Made by a program: the position numbers and the translations under genes
DNA from: Parasitella parasitica
Lineage: Eukaryota; Mucoromycota; Mucoromycetes; Mucorales; Mucoraceae
Length of the DNA: 64,000 nucleotides
Assembly: GCA_025201805.1 (NCBI GenBank)
Contig: MU619285.1
Span: 137,751-201,750 of the forward strand
Direction of reading: 5' to 3'
Shown here: piece after piece, positions 21,958 to 34,359 of the stretch
Position numbering within the stretch: the first letter of the stretch is position 1
How the letters are laid out: every line of letters starts with the position of its first letter
Notes under the pieces: model-generated
What the model was told of the DNA's origin: nothing
The model's database searches: none
What the model saw: only the letters and a program-made list of their open reading frames with translations

Positions 21958-24626
21958 ATGATTTCTAATACCATAATGACCACCAGCAATAATAATGTCA
22001 AAGAACTATCAACCCCACCACCCGAGATTGATCAAGACTCTATTCGCAAACAGTTTGAAAACATGTCAAGCAACGAAATGTCTCAGCATTTTGCAGAGAG
22101 CTACAAACAACTTTCCGAAATCCTAGGCAATCGCATCAGCCTTTCCGATATCTCAAGCACCTCAACGACCACAAACGACGCTGATTACATGGACCAAAGC
22201 CAAGTTCAGATCTCTGAGCGCACGGATCTCTCGACCGACGAAAAGAAGCAAATGCTCAACAGACTATTTCTGAAATCAGTCTCCAGCGGAAACGTTGAGA
22301 CAGTGAATGAATTCCTAAAGAACCCTTTAATTGATATTGATGGAACAGACGAAGACAATACCACAGCTCTGATCTATGCTGCATGCTTTGGAAAGTTTGA
22401 AATTGCACAAGCACTGTTATTAGCAGGGGCTAAGCTTGATAGCCAAGACTCACGTAAGTTTTTATCATTCAAGAAGCAAGGGAATCACAGGAGTTCAGGA
22501 GGAGGAGAGGGCGGTAAAAAGAGCCTTCAAAAACTTTTACATGAACCTGATAAACTCCTTGATTTTCTGGCTCGTTCGCAAGCAACATGGGTTTGCTAAC
22601 TTTGGTATATTTTTTTTACTTAGATGGCTGGACAGCACTGATGTGGGCTAGTACCAACAATAATGAAAACCTCGTCAAATTATTGCTCGAAAACGGCGCC
22701 TCAGCTCAGACCAAATCAGCCAAAGGAAGAACTGTTTTTGATTTCGTAAAGAACGACTCACAAAAAATCGCAGACATTCTGTACAACCCTCGCGATAGCA
22801 TTTCGTCCACATCCAGTATCATGGGTTATAATGCAGACAATAGAAGCTCAACCTCATCCAATGCCGGTGATGGCGATCGCTACTATCAGTACTCGACCGA
22901 AGAAAACTACGAAAGCTTTCTGTCTCATGACAACGAATGCAGACCAAAGCTGATTGAAGAGTTTCTTAATTACGATCAAGACGAAGACAGCGACGATGAT
23001 TATGGAGAGAGCCAAGATGACGATGAGGAGCAAGACAAGGAAATAGAATTCAACTGGGACAGATGTATGCCTGATCAGATGTTTGTGTTTGCTGCAGATG
23101 ATCTCCGTTACATTCTTGATACAGTCATTACAAACCTCAGCCTTCCTGTGCGCAATGTGCAAGAAATCTTTCTACCTGCCAACGTGGTTTTCCTGAGTGC
23201 TCGATTTGCCCACTATTTCTCCAGCGCTGAACTGGCAGAAGATGTCATGGAAGGCGCATTGAGTCGAATTAGCAACAACATCAAGGTAAGCTTGTATACT
23301 GTATCAAAATTATTCGTCTTTTGTTTCTAATCCGACCCTTCTCCCCCCCCCCTCCCATCCGTGCCCCCCTCACAGAACAATACCCAAAATGTGCATGTTT
23401 TGTCTTACTGGATGACCAACGTTACTCGTCTCTTATACTACCTCAAGAGAGACGCAGAATTAGTCGTAGCAACCGCAGAGTACCAGCTTCGATTATCTGA
23501 GCTGGTGTCGGAAACTTACAACTACATGGTCAGCGACATTGGTAAACGCATCACACAAATCCTGGAACCAGCCATGTTGGAACACGACCCCATCTCTGGC
23601 TTGGAAGATGTCAATTTTGCAGATGACTGGCAGCGATTTTTCAGAAGAAGCATGAGCAGTCGCAAATCAGAAGACGGCATGCAAATGCAACGTAGCAACA
23701 CCAATTCGTCAACAATGACCAATGCTACAACTTCGAGTGAACTGCCTACCAGAATCATTTCTCCCAAAACCATCACTCAGTTGTTCTCTTCGACGTTCTA
23801 TGTGCTTCAGTCTTATGAAGTGCATTCAACCATCATCATCCAAGCACTCGCTCAATTCTTTCACTTTTTGTCTTGCGAGCTGTTCAATCACATTTTGTCC
23901 AAAAAAAAGTACCTGTGCCGCTCTAAAGCAATTCAAATTCGCATGAATCTGTCTGTACTTGAAGAATGGATTCGTCATAACCATTTACCCCCCAGTCTGA
24001 TCTCCTATTTGAACCCTTCTATCCAACTAGTTCAGTTGCTGCAATGCGTGTCCCAATTGGACACACCTGACAGCTTCCAATCTACTGTCCAGATGTTTGA
24101 CTCGATCAATCCACTTCAAATCAAGCGCTGCGTCATGAACTATCGCTACGAAACCAACGAACAAAGAATCCCTGAAGAAATCGAGAAATTGGTTAATGCA
24201 GCTGCAGACGAGACCATGAGGCTGAAGCAAGCTAGACAATCAAGGTCATTTGAAAGAAGACGTAGAAGCCTCCCTGTAGGTCAGCAACTCAGAAGATCCC
24301 TGTCTAATCGAGGAAGCGAAATTATCACAAGCATCTTTAACATTGTCGAAGAAAAACCCGTCCTTCCAACAGAAGAAGAAATTGACAATAAAAAGAAGCA
24401 GCAGGAGAAAGAGGAGCAAGATGAGCAAGACGAGCAAGAAGATGATGAATACAAGGAGGAAATCAATGAAACTAAAGATTCCAGATTCATGCTTCCCTTT
24501 TTTGTTCCTACAACTGCCCAGTTGTCTCATGCAGGTGGATGGTCTCAAAAAGAACGCATCTTGATGATCCCCGTCGTTCCAGAAGATTGGATGGATAAGC
24601 TGGACAACAGCGACAAGACTTGCTAA
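21958..24626 (+). CDS. Ankyrin-repeat and DIL (dilute)-domain protein
   Basis: Three exons (21958-22453, 22624-23285, 23376-24626) give 802 residues. Ankyrin repeats occupy about residues 100-220 (TALIYAACFGKFEIAQALLLAGAKL, GWTALMWASTNNNENLVKLLLENG). An acidic linker follows. From about residue 370 comes a DIL domain of the type found in class V myosin tails: VLSYWMTNVTRLLYYLKRD, FYVLQSYEVHSTIIIQALAQ, FFHFLSCELFNHIL and IRMNLSVLEEWIRHNHLP. The ankyrin-DIL combination without a motor is a known fungal architecture; its job is presumably cargo or membrane tethering, but that is inference. The C-terminus has a lysine/glutamate-rich region coded near 24360-24480. Another ATG at 21976 could also serve as start. 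Confidence 0.9.
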
Positions 24627-24941
24627 CCAACCTCATTAAAAGCGTCAAAAACACACCAAAATTAATCGCAAAAAAACACACACACACACACATCCATTGT
24701 ACAAGAACATAATCAACTACAACTACACCACTCAACACCATATAAAGTACTATTTTTTTTCTTCTTCTATTTAATACCCTTACACCACAGTTTAAACTAT
24801 AATCTTAGATATACCCAATTTACATTCATTCACTCTTATATGTTAATTTTAATCTCTTTATGTACATTTATATGCCCTTGATTCCCTTTTTTTTTTTTTT
24901 TTTCCCTCTTAAACACCCCAAAATTATGTTCCTCTATTACT
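24627..24941. other. Shared 3' region between convergent genes
   Basis: Convergent 3' ends of the ankyrin-DIL gene (plus) and the PRKRIP1-like gene (minus). Contains a (CA)n run near 24676-24692 and a long T run near 24890-24903. No gene. Confidence 0.6.
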
Positions 24942-25524
24942 TTATTCATCATTTTTAATAATATCTTTATCTGCCGATTTCTTAATCTTATTTCGTTTTT
25001 GACGCTTTGCTCTTTTCTTTGCTGTGCGCTCTTCATCCTCCTCACGAAGGCGTCGTAATTTATCGCTATATTCTTTATCCTCTTTTTCCTATAATAAACA
25101 CAAAAATTATATATACATATACACCAACACGTACCTCACTGGTTGTCCTTACCTTTCGCTCTTGATCGTCCATATTCTTCATACGAGCATACTCACGTCT
25201 TCTTTGTGCTCTGTATACATGAAAATCACCACTGCCAGCACCAGCACTTGAACCTGATTACACTCAAGTGTTATTATTCGTAAAATTTTCTATTGTCTTT
25301 CTCCCTTGTAGGTTACCTGACACGTTGCGCACGAAATCCTTGGGTGCTTGGATTTCGCTCTTCTGCTTGGGTTTCTCAGGAATATGAGCTGGCTTTTCAA
25401 TCTTTTCAAACAGTCGATTCAATTTCTCTTGTTGCTCTTCAAGCGCTGTAAAGTTATGTTTTTTCTTTTTGTGTGCAGCGTTTCCCTCTGCCTTTGATAT
25501 TGTGTCCACTTGAGCGTTTGACAT
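24942..25524 (-). CDS. PRKRIP1-like spliceosomal protein
   Basis: Three exons on the minus strand (25524-25317, 25253-25153, 25088-24942) give 151 residues. The centre holds the family signature [19 protein letters not shown] followed by VYRAQRRREYARM, almost the same as in animal PRKRIP1 ([21 protein letters not shown]). The C-terminal part is a long charged helix (KEDKEYSDKLRRLREEDEE ... KKRAKRQKRNKIKK), matching the long helix that human PRKRIP1 lays across the catalytic-stage spliceosome. The signature itself is split by the first intron, and only the spliced reading restores it. Acts in the nucleus. Promoter probably lies just right of 25524. Confidence 0.9.
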
Positions 25525-26508
25525 GATGTAGATAGAAAAAATAATATGAAAGAGGTGCACTGCTATTTTCCAAATCAAAATCAGGTATGTTCGGCTCTGC
25601 TGGTCATAGTCACGAAATGCTGGATAGCCTACTTGGGGCTTGCCTTCCGTAACACATCCACAAGTACCGTAAAGACAGGTGTATAGCTGTATATTCACAA
25701 GATCAATTCAGATACATCTGTCTGTTTCTTGTATTGTCAAAGGAGATTATTGTGTATTCTAAATCAGCTTCAAGCTGCTATTTGAGGGACATTTGTATTT
25801 TGCTTGCATACTGCTCGTTCCTCATCAGTAGTTTGGTAAAGCTACTGTATCGAACTCTCTGGTCTTGCCTTGGGCACGACTTCCAAGTCTTGCTGATTTT
25901 CAACAATTGATATACATCCGTACGGAGAAGCATCTTTTCAGCCATTCTCTCAAAGGTATGGACGCTTTCGACAACACAGGCAGGAGATATGCATCCAACT
26001 ACATGCTTCAGCTCTCTATTTTCGCTGGTTGCAACTGTTGCTGGCTCATGATCAAGCCGCCATTGACGCTCATCCTATAGCGTCCCTCCTTAATTTCCAT
26101 TCTCATTCTCACTCTCATTCTTATCAGATACCTTTGCCATCCCTCTCAGCTCCGTATTCTGATTGTGGCACACACGAATCTTGACAACTGAGCATCGCTG
26201 TTAATTCAATATTCCAGAATACGACTGGTGTGTTGAGCTTTTTTTGAGTGAGTTTGGAGCTTTGCTTGGATATGAACACTTTTTGTATGCCTCATTAGCG
26301 TCCGTAGTAGTGCATTGTTGCAGAGTCACATCAGATAAACTTTGCAAATGTCTTGGTTGAGGTTTCTTTTAAATCCAATAGTTTCTTTTTCCACACACCA
26401 ACGCAACTTTTTTGTTTGGGATGTCTAGTTTTGTAGGTTGAGCGAGCAAGGTTCTTTTACTGTAAGCATGCTAACAGCATTTTGAATTAGAACGATGATC
26501 TATCAAAG
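25525..26508. other. Intergenic region between divergent PRKRIP1-like and WDR70 genes
   Basis: About 1 kb upstream of both genes. A short open frame (about 25865-26080) has no ATG at its start and no recognisable motif. Contains CATTCTCATTCTCAC-type short repeats near 26097-26120. Presumed promoters; no specific element was identified. Confidence 0.45.
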
Positions 26509-28486
26509 ATGATACCTAAATCATTTGGGCAAAGTAACAATGACAAAAAAAAGGACACCGCAGAAACAGATTGGGATGCTTTACGTGCATTTATGCCAAC
26601 GTCATTCGGTAAACAACAAGAGAAAAAGGACGCTTATTCCGAATTTGAAAAGACCAAACGTGAAGATGCCTCTGCTGCTGCTGCTGCTGCTACTGCCGTT
26701 GTCAAAGACGACGAGAAAAAGAAAGACGCTGACAACAGTTCTGACGATGACACCGACGACGATGAACCGCATACTGCCTCTTCAGATATACTGCCCACCT
26801 CGCACGAAATCAAGCTGAGCGACCACCACCGCACAGTATCTGCTTTAACACTGGATCCATCTGGAACTCGACTTGTATCTGGAAGCTATGATTACGACAT
26901 GAAGTTTTGGGATTTTGCAGGCATGGATCGCTCATTCAAGCCATTCCGTACAGTGCAGCCTTGCGGGGAGCATCAAATCCACAATCTACAGTATTCATTG
27001 TCTGGGGATACAATTCTTGTCATTTCCGGAAGTGCTCGAGCAAAGATTTTTGACCGTGATGGACTAGAAAAGGCTGAATTTGCGAAAGGAGATCCGTATA
27101 TTCACGATATGAGAAAAACAGATGGCCATGTAGGCGCCTTGTCGAGTGGACTTTGGCATCCTTATGATAAGCAAACTTTTGCGACATCATCGCATGACGG
27201 CACAATCCGTGAATGGGACGTAGAGCGCACACGAAGACAAGCAACTACTATTGTGTACAAGTCCCGCGAAAGGGGCGGCCGATCTTCGTGTAATGCGCTC
27301 GCTTATAGTGGAGACGCCAAGCATTTGGCTGGCGCTTATCAAGATGGCACAGTGCAAATCTGGGACACGAAAGGTAACCATATTCGTCCTGCTATTGCCA
27401 TTGCAGACGCACATGTAAAGGGGACAGAGACATCGTGTATATTGTTCTCTAGAGACAACAAAACGATGGTGACAAGAGGTGGCGATGATTCTGTCAAATG
27501 TAAGTTTTTTTTTTTTTTTTTTTTTTCTTACCGCTTCAAGAGGTGCTGGATTGCTCACAAAACTTTCATAGTATGGGACCTTCGAAATGCAAAAAAGCCT
27601 GTCAAAACGGCATACAATTTGGATATTGTCAATCCAGAAGCCAACATTATATTTAGCCCTGACGAAAAGCTGATTTTGACAGGCACAGCTTGCCCAAAGG
27701 GCAAAGGGTTTGGCCAATTGGTCTTTCTGGATAGAGAAACACTCGAGGTCAAAGAATCTACAAGTAAGTTGCGTTTTAAATGGGTGTGTGTGTGTGTGTA
27801 TATATATATATATGTTTCGCATATGTTGCTAAAATGCGCCTACTACCTAGATGTCACCCAGTCCAGCGTTGTCAAGGTATTATGGCATCCTCGTATCAAT
27901 CAAATTATTACGGGAAGTGCCGATGGCACCATTACAGTATTTTATAGTCCTACTCATTCATCTCGCGGTGCCAAATTGCCCATTGTCAAGGCAGCCAAGA
28001 AAAGAGCAGTGGATGACTATGAAATCAATAGACCTATTTTGACTCCTCATGCATTGCCCATGTTCAAGGATGAAGAAAGAACAACAAAGAGAAGAAGAGA
28101 GAAACTACGTAAAGACCCTGTTGCGTCATATCGTCCTGGTAAGCCCATCCCATAAATACGAGGATGACAGTTTACTAATAGCATGAACAATAGATTTACC
28201 TGTTAGTGGTCATGGCAAGGGCGGTAGAGTAAACATGAATCAGCAACAGGCTGTCATCAAAACATTCGCAAAAGATACTACCAGAGACGAGGATCCCAGA
28301 GAAGCACTTCTCAAATATGCTGATTTGGCCGAAAACGATCCCCTTTGGGTCTCAAATGGTAGTTTTTATTAGCTTTTTAACTCGTTCTCCCTTTATTAAC
28401 CTGTTTTATTCTTTATTACAGTGTATAAAAAGACTCAACCTGATCCGGTATTCCAAGAAGATGAAGAGGAAGAAGAGACTCAATAG
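26509..28486 (+). CDS. WD40-repeat protein WDR70 homologue
   Basis: Five exons (26509-27499, 27572-27763, 27851-28138, 28194-28358, 28422-28486) give 566 residues. The start has IPKSFG and FMPTSFGKQ motifs, then an acidic stretch. The WD40 propeller begins SHEIKLSDHHRTVSALTLD and contains YDYDMKFWDFAGMD, GTIREWDVERTRRQ, GTVQIWDTKGN, GGDDSVKLWDLRNAKKP (completed by splicing) and VLWHPRINQIITGSADG. Past the propeller are LTPHALPMFKDEER, the glycine-rich GHGKGGRV, REALLKYADLAENDPLWV and a final KKTQPDPVF; this whole order matches animal WDR70 (gastrulation-defective 1), a nuclear protein linked to the CRL4 ubiquitin ligase, H2B ubiquitination and DNA repair. A 20-T run lies at the start of the first intron. 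Confidence 0.93.
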
Positions 28487-28596
28487 ATGTCAATGATGGG
28501 CTTGTTGAATGCGGCGTTTATAAAATTTAGAGTATAAAATGCACTGAAAGTTCAACTCGTCTTTTTGTTCTTTCTATCTTGAGCATAATAAACAGA

Positions 28597-31315
28597 ATGC
28601 CTTCTACTGTTGCTGCAGCCGAAGCAACCGACAGAGACATAAAACAAGTCCCTCTATTGTCAAGAGATTTTGAGAGTTTAACCAATATCGATGAAATAAG
28701 GGAATGTCTTCGACTTTTAGATGAGGAAGAGACACGTATTGACGTTTCTCTTGACGACATGCTTGCCAAAGAAACGTCGTTAGAACACTCGCTGGATACT
28801 TTAGACACTCTTAGGTTTGAATGGGCACTTTTTCGACTACTGCGCATTGTAGGACTGACTCCTTGCTATACGTTACAGACCTCAATTAGACGCCCTTAAA
28901 ACCAAATCAGCGCGGGTGATTGACACTGTCGACAAAACATCAAAGCTTGCAGAAGTCATCAGCGATAAAGTTCGACAATTAGACCAGGAACAATTGAGGG
29001 CGCGGCAAGCTATTAAATACGTGGAAGATGTGCAGGAGCTAAAGTATTGTGTTGCAAGTTTGCAAGATGCAATCCTACGAAAAGAATACGATGAAGCGGC
29101 CGTGCTGCTGCAAAGAGCTTCCAAGATTGATACAGCAATTTTGAACGGGTCATTAGCAGAGTTCACTGTGGTAAGCAGGTGCTATCTTTTGGATGACTTT
29201 CAGTGGATTTATTTACAAAGTTGAAATTAGTCTACATCAGAAAATCCAGATCATCCAGCAAAGACATTAGCAGACGCAAAGACGAATCTGTTTGCCATTT
29301 TCTCTAGCAAATTCGACGATGCAGTGGCGCAAAGAAATCAGACAGACATCACCCGATATTTCAAACTATTTCCACTAATCAACTGTCAAACTGAAGGATT
29401 GGACAAATATTCGAGATTCGTATGTAATATCATCAAAGCTAGATGTTCCGAAGAAATGAAGACGGGCCTCAGTAAGCAAACAGTTATATCGTTGAGTAGG
29501 CCCACAAGTGTATTCACTGCGTATTTCCGTTAGTTGCTGCACCAACATATTTTGCGGATGCATTGACGAGATTATTTGAAAATATTGCTGTTCTCATCGA
29601 CCAACATCAGCCTTTAGTTGAGCAGCATTATGGAAAAGGAAAGATGCTACGAGTGATTCAGCGATTACAGGAAGAAAGTGATGTTCAGAGCGTTATCATT
29701 CTCGATAGGTTTTTAAAGGCTCGTAGATTGGAATCAAAAGTAAGAATGACATGCACAGTAAATCATGTAAAAAGTGCGCTGATCATAGCTGTATGATATA
29801 GTTGGTCGAAATCCAAGTTTTATTGATCACAATGGTGCGCAACAGCTCTACTCACCCAATAAACCGTCCAGGAACACCAAATGCGCAATCGCCACAGGCC
29901 GAGACAGAGTCTACGAATCCGCTTATTGAGCCTCGCCAACTAGATGCTAATCTCTACGAGCTTTCGCTACTTGGTCAAAGAAGTGTCTTGTTTACTAGTT
30001 TTCTGAATGAGCGAGCTAGTGATGAAATGGACGTTCTCGATTCTGACGAAAATGAAAAGCAGCTGGTTATGAAGGGCAAGGACAGCAAGTTTTACAATGC
30101 CTGTGGTCTTTTGCTATCGTCTGGATTGACAAAACGAGTGAGAGAATTGATGAGCTCCTATCTCGTCATTGACGAGTATCTGCTGAAAAAGAGTATCGAC
30201 AAGGCCATGAAATTGGATGACTATGACCCTTCAACCTCAGAGACATCCACTTGCGTTGATGATGTATTCTTTATCCTCAAGACAGTAATGAAGCGTTGCA
30301 TATCCACGTATGAGCCAGAGGTAGTATCAGCTACTGTCCGCACAACTACCAAGATACTGGAAATTGGATACTTGAATCTGTTTCAGCAAAAAATGTCGAC
30401 TGTATTTACCGCCTATGACACAACTGGAAGAAATGCAGAACGAGCAATCGAAACGGCCAAAGTTAACTATATGGTTATTTTGAATAACTTGGACGTTAGT
30501 GCTGATTATACCCATCGCTTGGCTAAAGAAGTTGAGCCCAATATTACCAACGGCATCTGGCTGGATGGAGAGAATGATGTCCAAAGGACAATAGGTTACG
30601 TAAAGAATTTTGATGAGTTTGCAGATAGATTTAAGCAGTTGTTGCAGGTATAAGGAACTGACTTGATAGAGATTGCACAATCGGACACTGACCTTTCTAC
30701 AGGGTGGCATTGAACAGCTTATCAAGCAAATCTTGAAACCTAGAATTAGGCCTCTGTTCCAAGAGGCTTACAAAGAAGTGAAATACGTGCTTGACGAAGA
30801 CGAGTACAATGAAGCAGACATAGAAGAAAGATTTGTTAAGCGATTCAGACGGGGATTTGAGAATTTGATCCAAATCTACCGCCGAACGTTGACAGACAAC
30901 AACTTTAGTGCTTTGATGGGACTTTTACTGGAAGCATTGACTGCACAATGGGAAAGAATTGTTTTCCAAACCAGATTTAATCAATACGGCGCACTAAGGT
31001 TTGATAAGGACCTTCGTTCTGTCATCCATTACCTTTCTACACTGACTGAGTGGCTGTCGAGAGACAGATTCACACGGCTAAATCAAATGGCAACGCTGCT
31101 GAATTTCGAAGAGGTAAATCTTGTGTATTGATCGATTGGAACTTGTACTGAATGTCTTGATGTTTTAGCCTTCAGAGATCTACGATTTCTGGGGACAAAA
31201 GGCTGGCCCTGTTAGTTGGAGACTGACAGTGACAGAAGTCAAGAAGATACTAGCATTAAGACTAGACTTTGATGCCGACGAAGTCGCAAATCTGCTACCA
31301 AAAAGCAGCAATTAA
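28597..31315 (+). CDS. COG4: Conserved oligomeric Golgi complex subunit 4 (COG4)
   Basis: Seven exons (28597-28814, 28879-29170, 29231-29471, 29534-29739, 29802-30647, 30703-31113, 31169-31315) give 786 residues, the usual COG4 size. COG4 is part of the eight-subunit tether for retrograde vesicle traffic within the Golgi. The N-terminus is a coiled coil (LDEEETRIDVSLDDMLAKE ... LDTLDTLRPQLDALKTK). The central part includes EYDEAAVLLQRASKID, LFAIFSSKFDDAVAQRN and MLRVIQRLQEESD. The C-terminal domain has the family's best-kept stretch: FDKDLRSVIHYLS, LTEWLSRDRFTRLNQMATLL, then EIYDFWGQKAGPVSWRLT and VTEVKKILALRLDF. The start ATG at 28597 is the first in frame after the AT-rich leader. It lies only 110 bp after the WDR70 stop, in the same direction. 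Confidence 0.94.
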
Positions 31316-31396
31316 CAAATAAAAACAAAAGAAACTTGTGACACATCTGTATCAGAAAACTTTTTCTTTTTCGCCTTTGTTGAGCAACGCTGAAAA

Positions 31397-33097
31397 ATGG
31401 CCATCATAAGCTATCGCGAAACTGTAACGATTAAGAAACAACGACTTTTTGCCATATGTAATGATTTAAACAAACTCTAAATGTAGCTAGAGGGAGTGTT
31501 CTACACGATTGAAGATCCACTCAGTCCTGTTGAAAAGGAAGAGGTTCCCGCAAAGCAGATTTTGGCTTCTCGACCTTTGCTGGTCGAAATTTACCAGTAC
31601 AAAAACGATGTAACCATTGAAACACGTATACACAACAAGATTGAAAAATTCGAAAAATGTCCCAAACGATCTCAACAGATGATTATCGACTACTTTGAAG
31701 TAGGGCATCGTATGTACCAAAAGCCATACAAACAGTTAACAGTGACAAAAAAAACCCCCCCTAATGTGGTGAGCCTTACTAGATAACGACGGCATGCAAT
31801 TGATAGAAAATTCAATTGCATCTCACAAGAAGCCTCCGTTGTAAGTTGTCGTGTGCACGCTTCGAGTAGATGTATTGATGGGCATGATTTATAGTAACAT
31901 TTTGATTTCTTTGGTCAACTTTATATTGAAACCCAAGAATTACCTGAAAACTAGACCGAAATTGACAGCCCACTGGTTAGAATGTAAACGAGCTCATGGG
32001 ATTCTGCTAGATGTATTGAACATGTATGGACCCGACATATTTCTTCCAGTATTCAATGAATTCAGATCGTTTGAAATCATATCAACTATAGAGAAAAATA
32101 ATCTGCGAGATGAAAGTTATGAATTATTAGATACCAAAATGCTAGCCGAATACAGGGATTTCTGGGCTTTCTTGGATAGATTACTGTCTGCAACCAGAAA
32201 GGACCTTGAGACCAAATGCCGCAGACTGGTCCTAGATTTTTTTGTCAATGTTCTCCAAGTGGATCTAAAGTCAAGAGTACATTGCGAATCAGAAGTAATG
32301 AATTCCATTTTTACGCGAACTTTAAAGAGGGATGCGTTGAACAAGCTCAGTAAATTCGATTACTATCTCAAGCTTATGTTGCGCGATTTCCCCAATAGAG
32401 ATGAAGAGTTGTTTCATTTGACAGGAGACATCTTGAACATGGTATCTTGCAAGCTCACAAATATTCACGTACCTTTGTGTACTAAGGCATTGGATAGACC
32501 ATTACAGTTTCCAGCTTTGACAAGGTTTCGAATATGGAAGATTTGGTTTCGCAAATATACATTCACTTTCAAGAAATGAACACAGACGCCTGCCAACAGT
32601 TTATGCAGCTCGTTAAATACCCAACTTTCATTCTCACTCTTTGCGATCATGCACTTGCAGACACGGACGTATCTAATGTTCCTGAAGAATACAGGCATTT
32701 TCGCAAATCAAAGCATAAGCCACTTACCCTTCAAAAACTGTTTTTCTACGTGTTCAAAACCTTGCCGTTCGAGCCTGAAAGCCTAGAGAGCATATATCGC
32801 CATGTGGCTGTTGTATCCAAATACTGCATGTGTGTTTTATCCACGGCGACGATCAGCCATAAAAGAGACACCTCTCGAGCAAACGCTGAGGGATCAAATG
32901 CTGCTAGAACAAATACAGCCTTCCCAGATGACCAGCTCGAATTACTGATCACTGAAAAAGACGCTGCTATTACTAATTGGGAAGCTACTATTGAGAAATT
33001 ATTGCTTGATCATAAATTTGTTGGAGATTTGCCCCTGTTGGAGAAGATTCGTTGGTCAATGAAAATCGTTAGAGTGACACTTCTTGAATATTTTTAG
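31397..33097 (+). CDS. Unrecognised helical protein, about 484 aa
   Basis: Five exons proposed by eye (31397-31423, 31487-31709, 31783-31840, 31895-32468, 32525-33097) join in frame to 484 residues. The first (MAIISYRET) and the fourth-to-fifth junction are the least certain: the fourth intron could start at 32442 instead. The protein is rich in leucine and charged residues, with predicted helical stretches such as PLFNILISLVNFILKPKNYL, YRDFWAFLDRLLSATRKDL and ALNKLSKFDYYLKLMLRDF. There is no signal peptide, membrane span or known catalytic motif. It looks like an alpha-solenoid or similar scaffold. I considered Smc5/6-associated proteins but saw nothing decisive. It begins 82 bp after the COG4 stop, same strand, so it is closely packed but need not be related in function. 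Confidence 0.6.
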
Positions 33098-33561
33098 GTG
33101 GCTAAATAAACTTCTGGGCGAATAATGTCATGTTTTATAAGATGATCAAACTATATCACTGTTTTAACGCAAATGCTGTTTACTTTCGTGATTTATCCTT
33201 CCAATGAAAAGCAATACGCCATTCGGCTCGTTCAACAAGGCCTCCAACCTACCGTTATCTCATTACGGCAGGGCATTGGATATACGCTTACAAAGGGTAT
33301 CATCGTGGCTCTACCTATAATCGCAATGTATTGGTTATTCTGTAAATATATATTGAAAATAAATATATATTGAAAATATGGTTTGTATTGTTATCAAAAA
33401 TGCTTAATAATAACCTATGAAGATTCATAACCACTCTATTACAATGCCCTTGCAAAGTGTGTAATTTTTTCTCAAAAAAAACATAGAAGAGAGTTTATAA
33501 TTATACGTTTTGAACAATTTTATATATAAAAACACAGCTGTAATTTTGATTTTAGATATGC
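33098..33561. other. Intergenic region with a doubtful 66-codon frame
   Basis: An ATG frame at 33173-33373 encodes 66 residues with one membrane-like stretch (GIIVALPIIAMYWLFCKYIL). It has no recognisable family and sits just downstream of the unrecognised gene, so it could be a tiny membrane protein or chance. A direct repeat (AAATATATATTGAAAAT twice, about 33344-33377) follows. The remainder is AT-rich. Confidence 0.35.
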
Positions 33562-34351
33562 TTATTCATCTTGGTATCCTTCTTCAAGCCAAAGGGGGGT
33601 ATAATACTCAGGCACAGAAATCATTTTGAGAGGGATAGGCTGAGAACGATATTTTTTCTTTGCCGATTTGTTCAGCACAGTCTCAAAGGAAAGTCTCTCT
33701 TGATTCTTGATTGTCAACTCTTTCTTTATAATATCATTCATCTGCAAGCATCGTTCCTAAAATAATATTTAATTAGCTTTTCTTTGCAATGAATAATTGC
33801 TTCGCCTTATTACCTTGAACTTCAAAAGGGCCTTTACTAAATGGATCGTTTGATCGTAAATATCGCCTATTATTAAAGGGAATCTAATCCTGTTACTGAT
33901 ATTATGAGATGTATAAAGGCCATTGGTGTGTAAAGTTGTGCATATCAAGTGCCCTTTTAAACCAGCAATTTGTAATGTTTAAAATTCGATATTTCGGGCG
34001 TATTTTCCTAGTAGTTTAAATGTCGTGTTCAATGCTTCTTTACTTTCCAAAATCAATTTTACACGATCTTTTTGTGCTTTTGTAGCAGAAAAGTTTTTAG
34101 CGAATTCGGCAAAATCGACATCATACTTCTCTTCATTGATTGAACTGATCACTCTTAAATCCACTTTGAAAGGCGCATCTGTATTTTCCATATTTGTATC
34201 ACCCCTTTTGATAAATTTCACATTAGTATACTTTATTTAACCTCTTTTGATAAACTACCACACACTTACCATCGAAGTGTTAATCCTGTGTGCTTGAAAA
34301 TTTTAGAAATGATAGGACCCCAAGCTTTTATTATGAAGTCTTGTTCAGAAC

Positions 34352-34359
34352 AATTGACT
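34352..34359. repeat. Target-site duplication, left copy (MULE)
   Basis: AATTGACT, identical to 36831-36838 and directly abutting the left inverted repeat. Confidence 0.85.

Noticed and set aside
22854-23162. 102-codon minus-strand frame
   Set aside because: Antisense shadow of the acidic region of the ankyrin-DIL gene.
33173-33373. 66-codon frame with one membrane-like stretch
   Set aside because: AT-rich sequence easily gives such frames; no homology or promoter evidence, so noted only within the intergenic entry.
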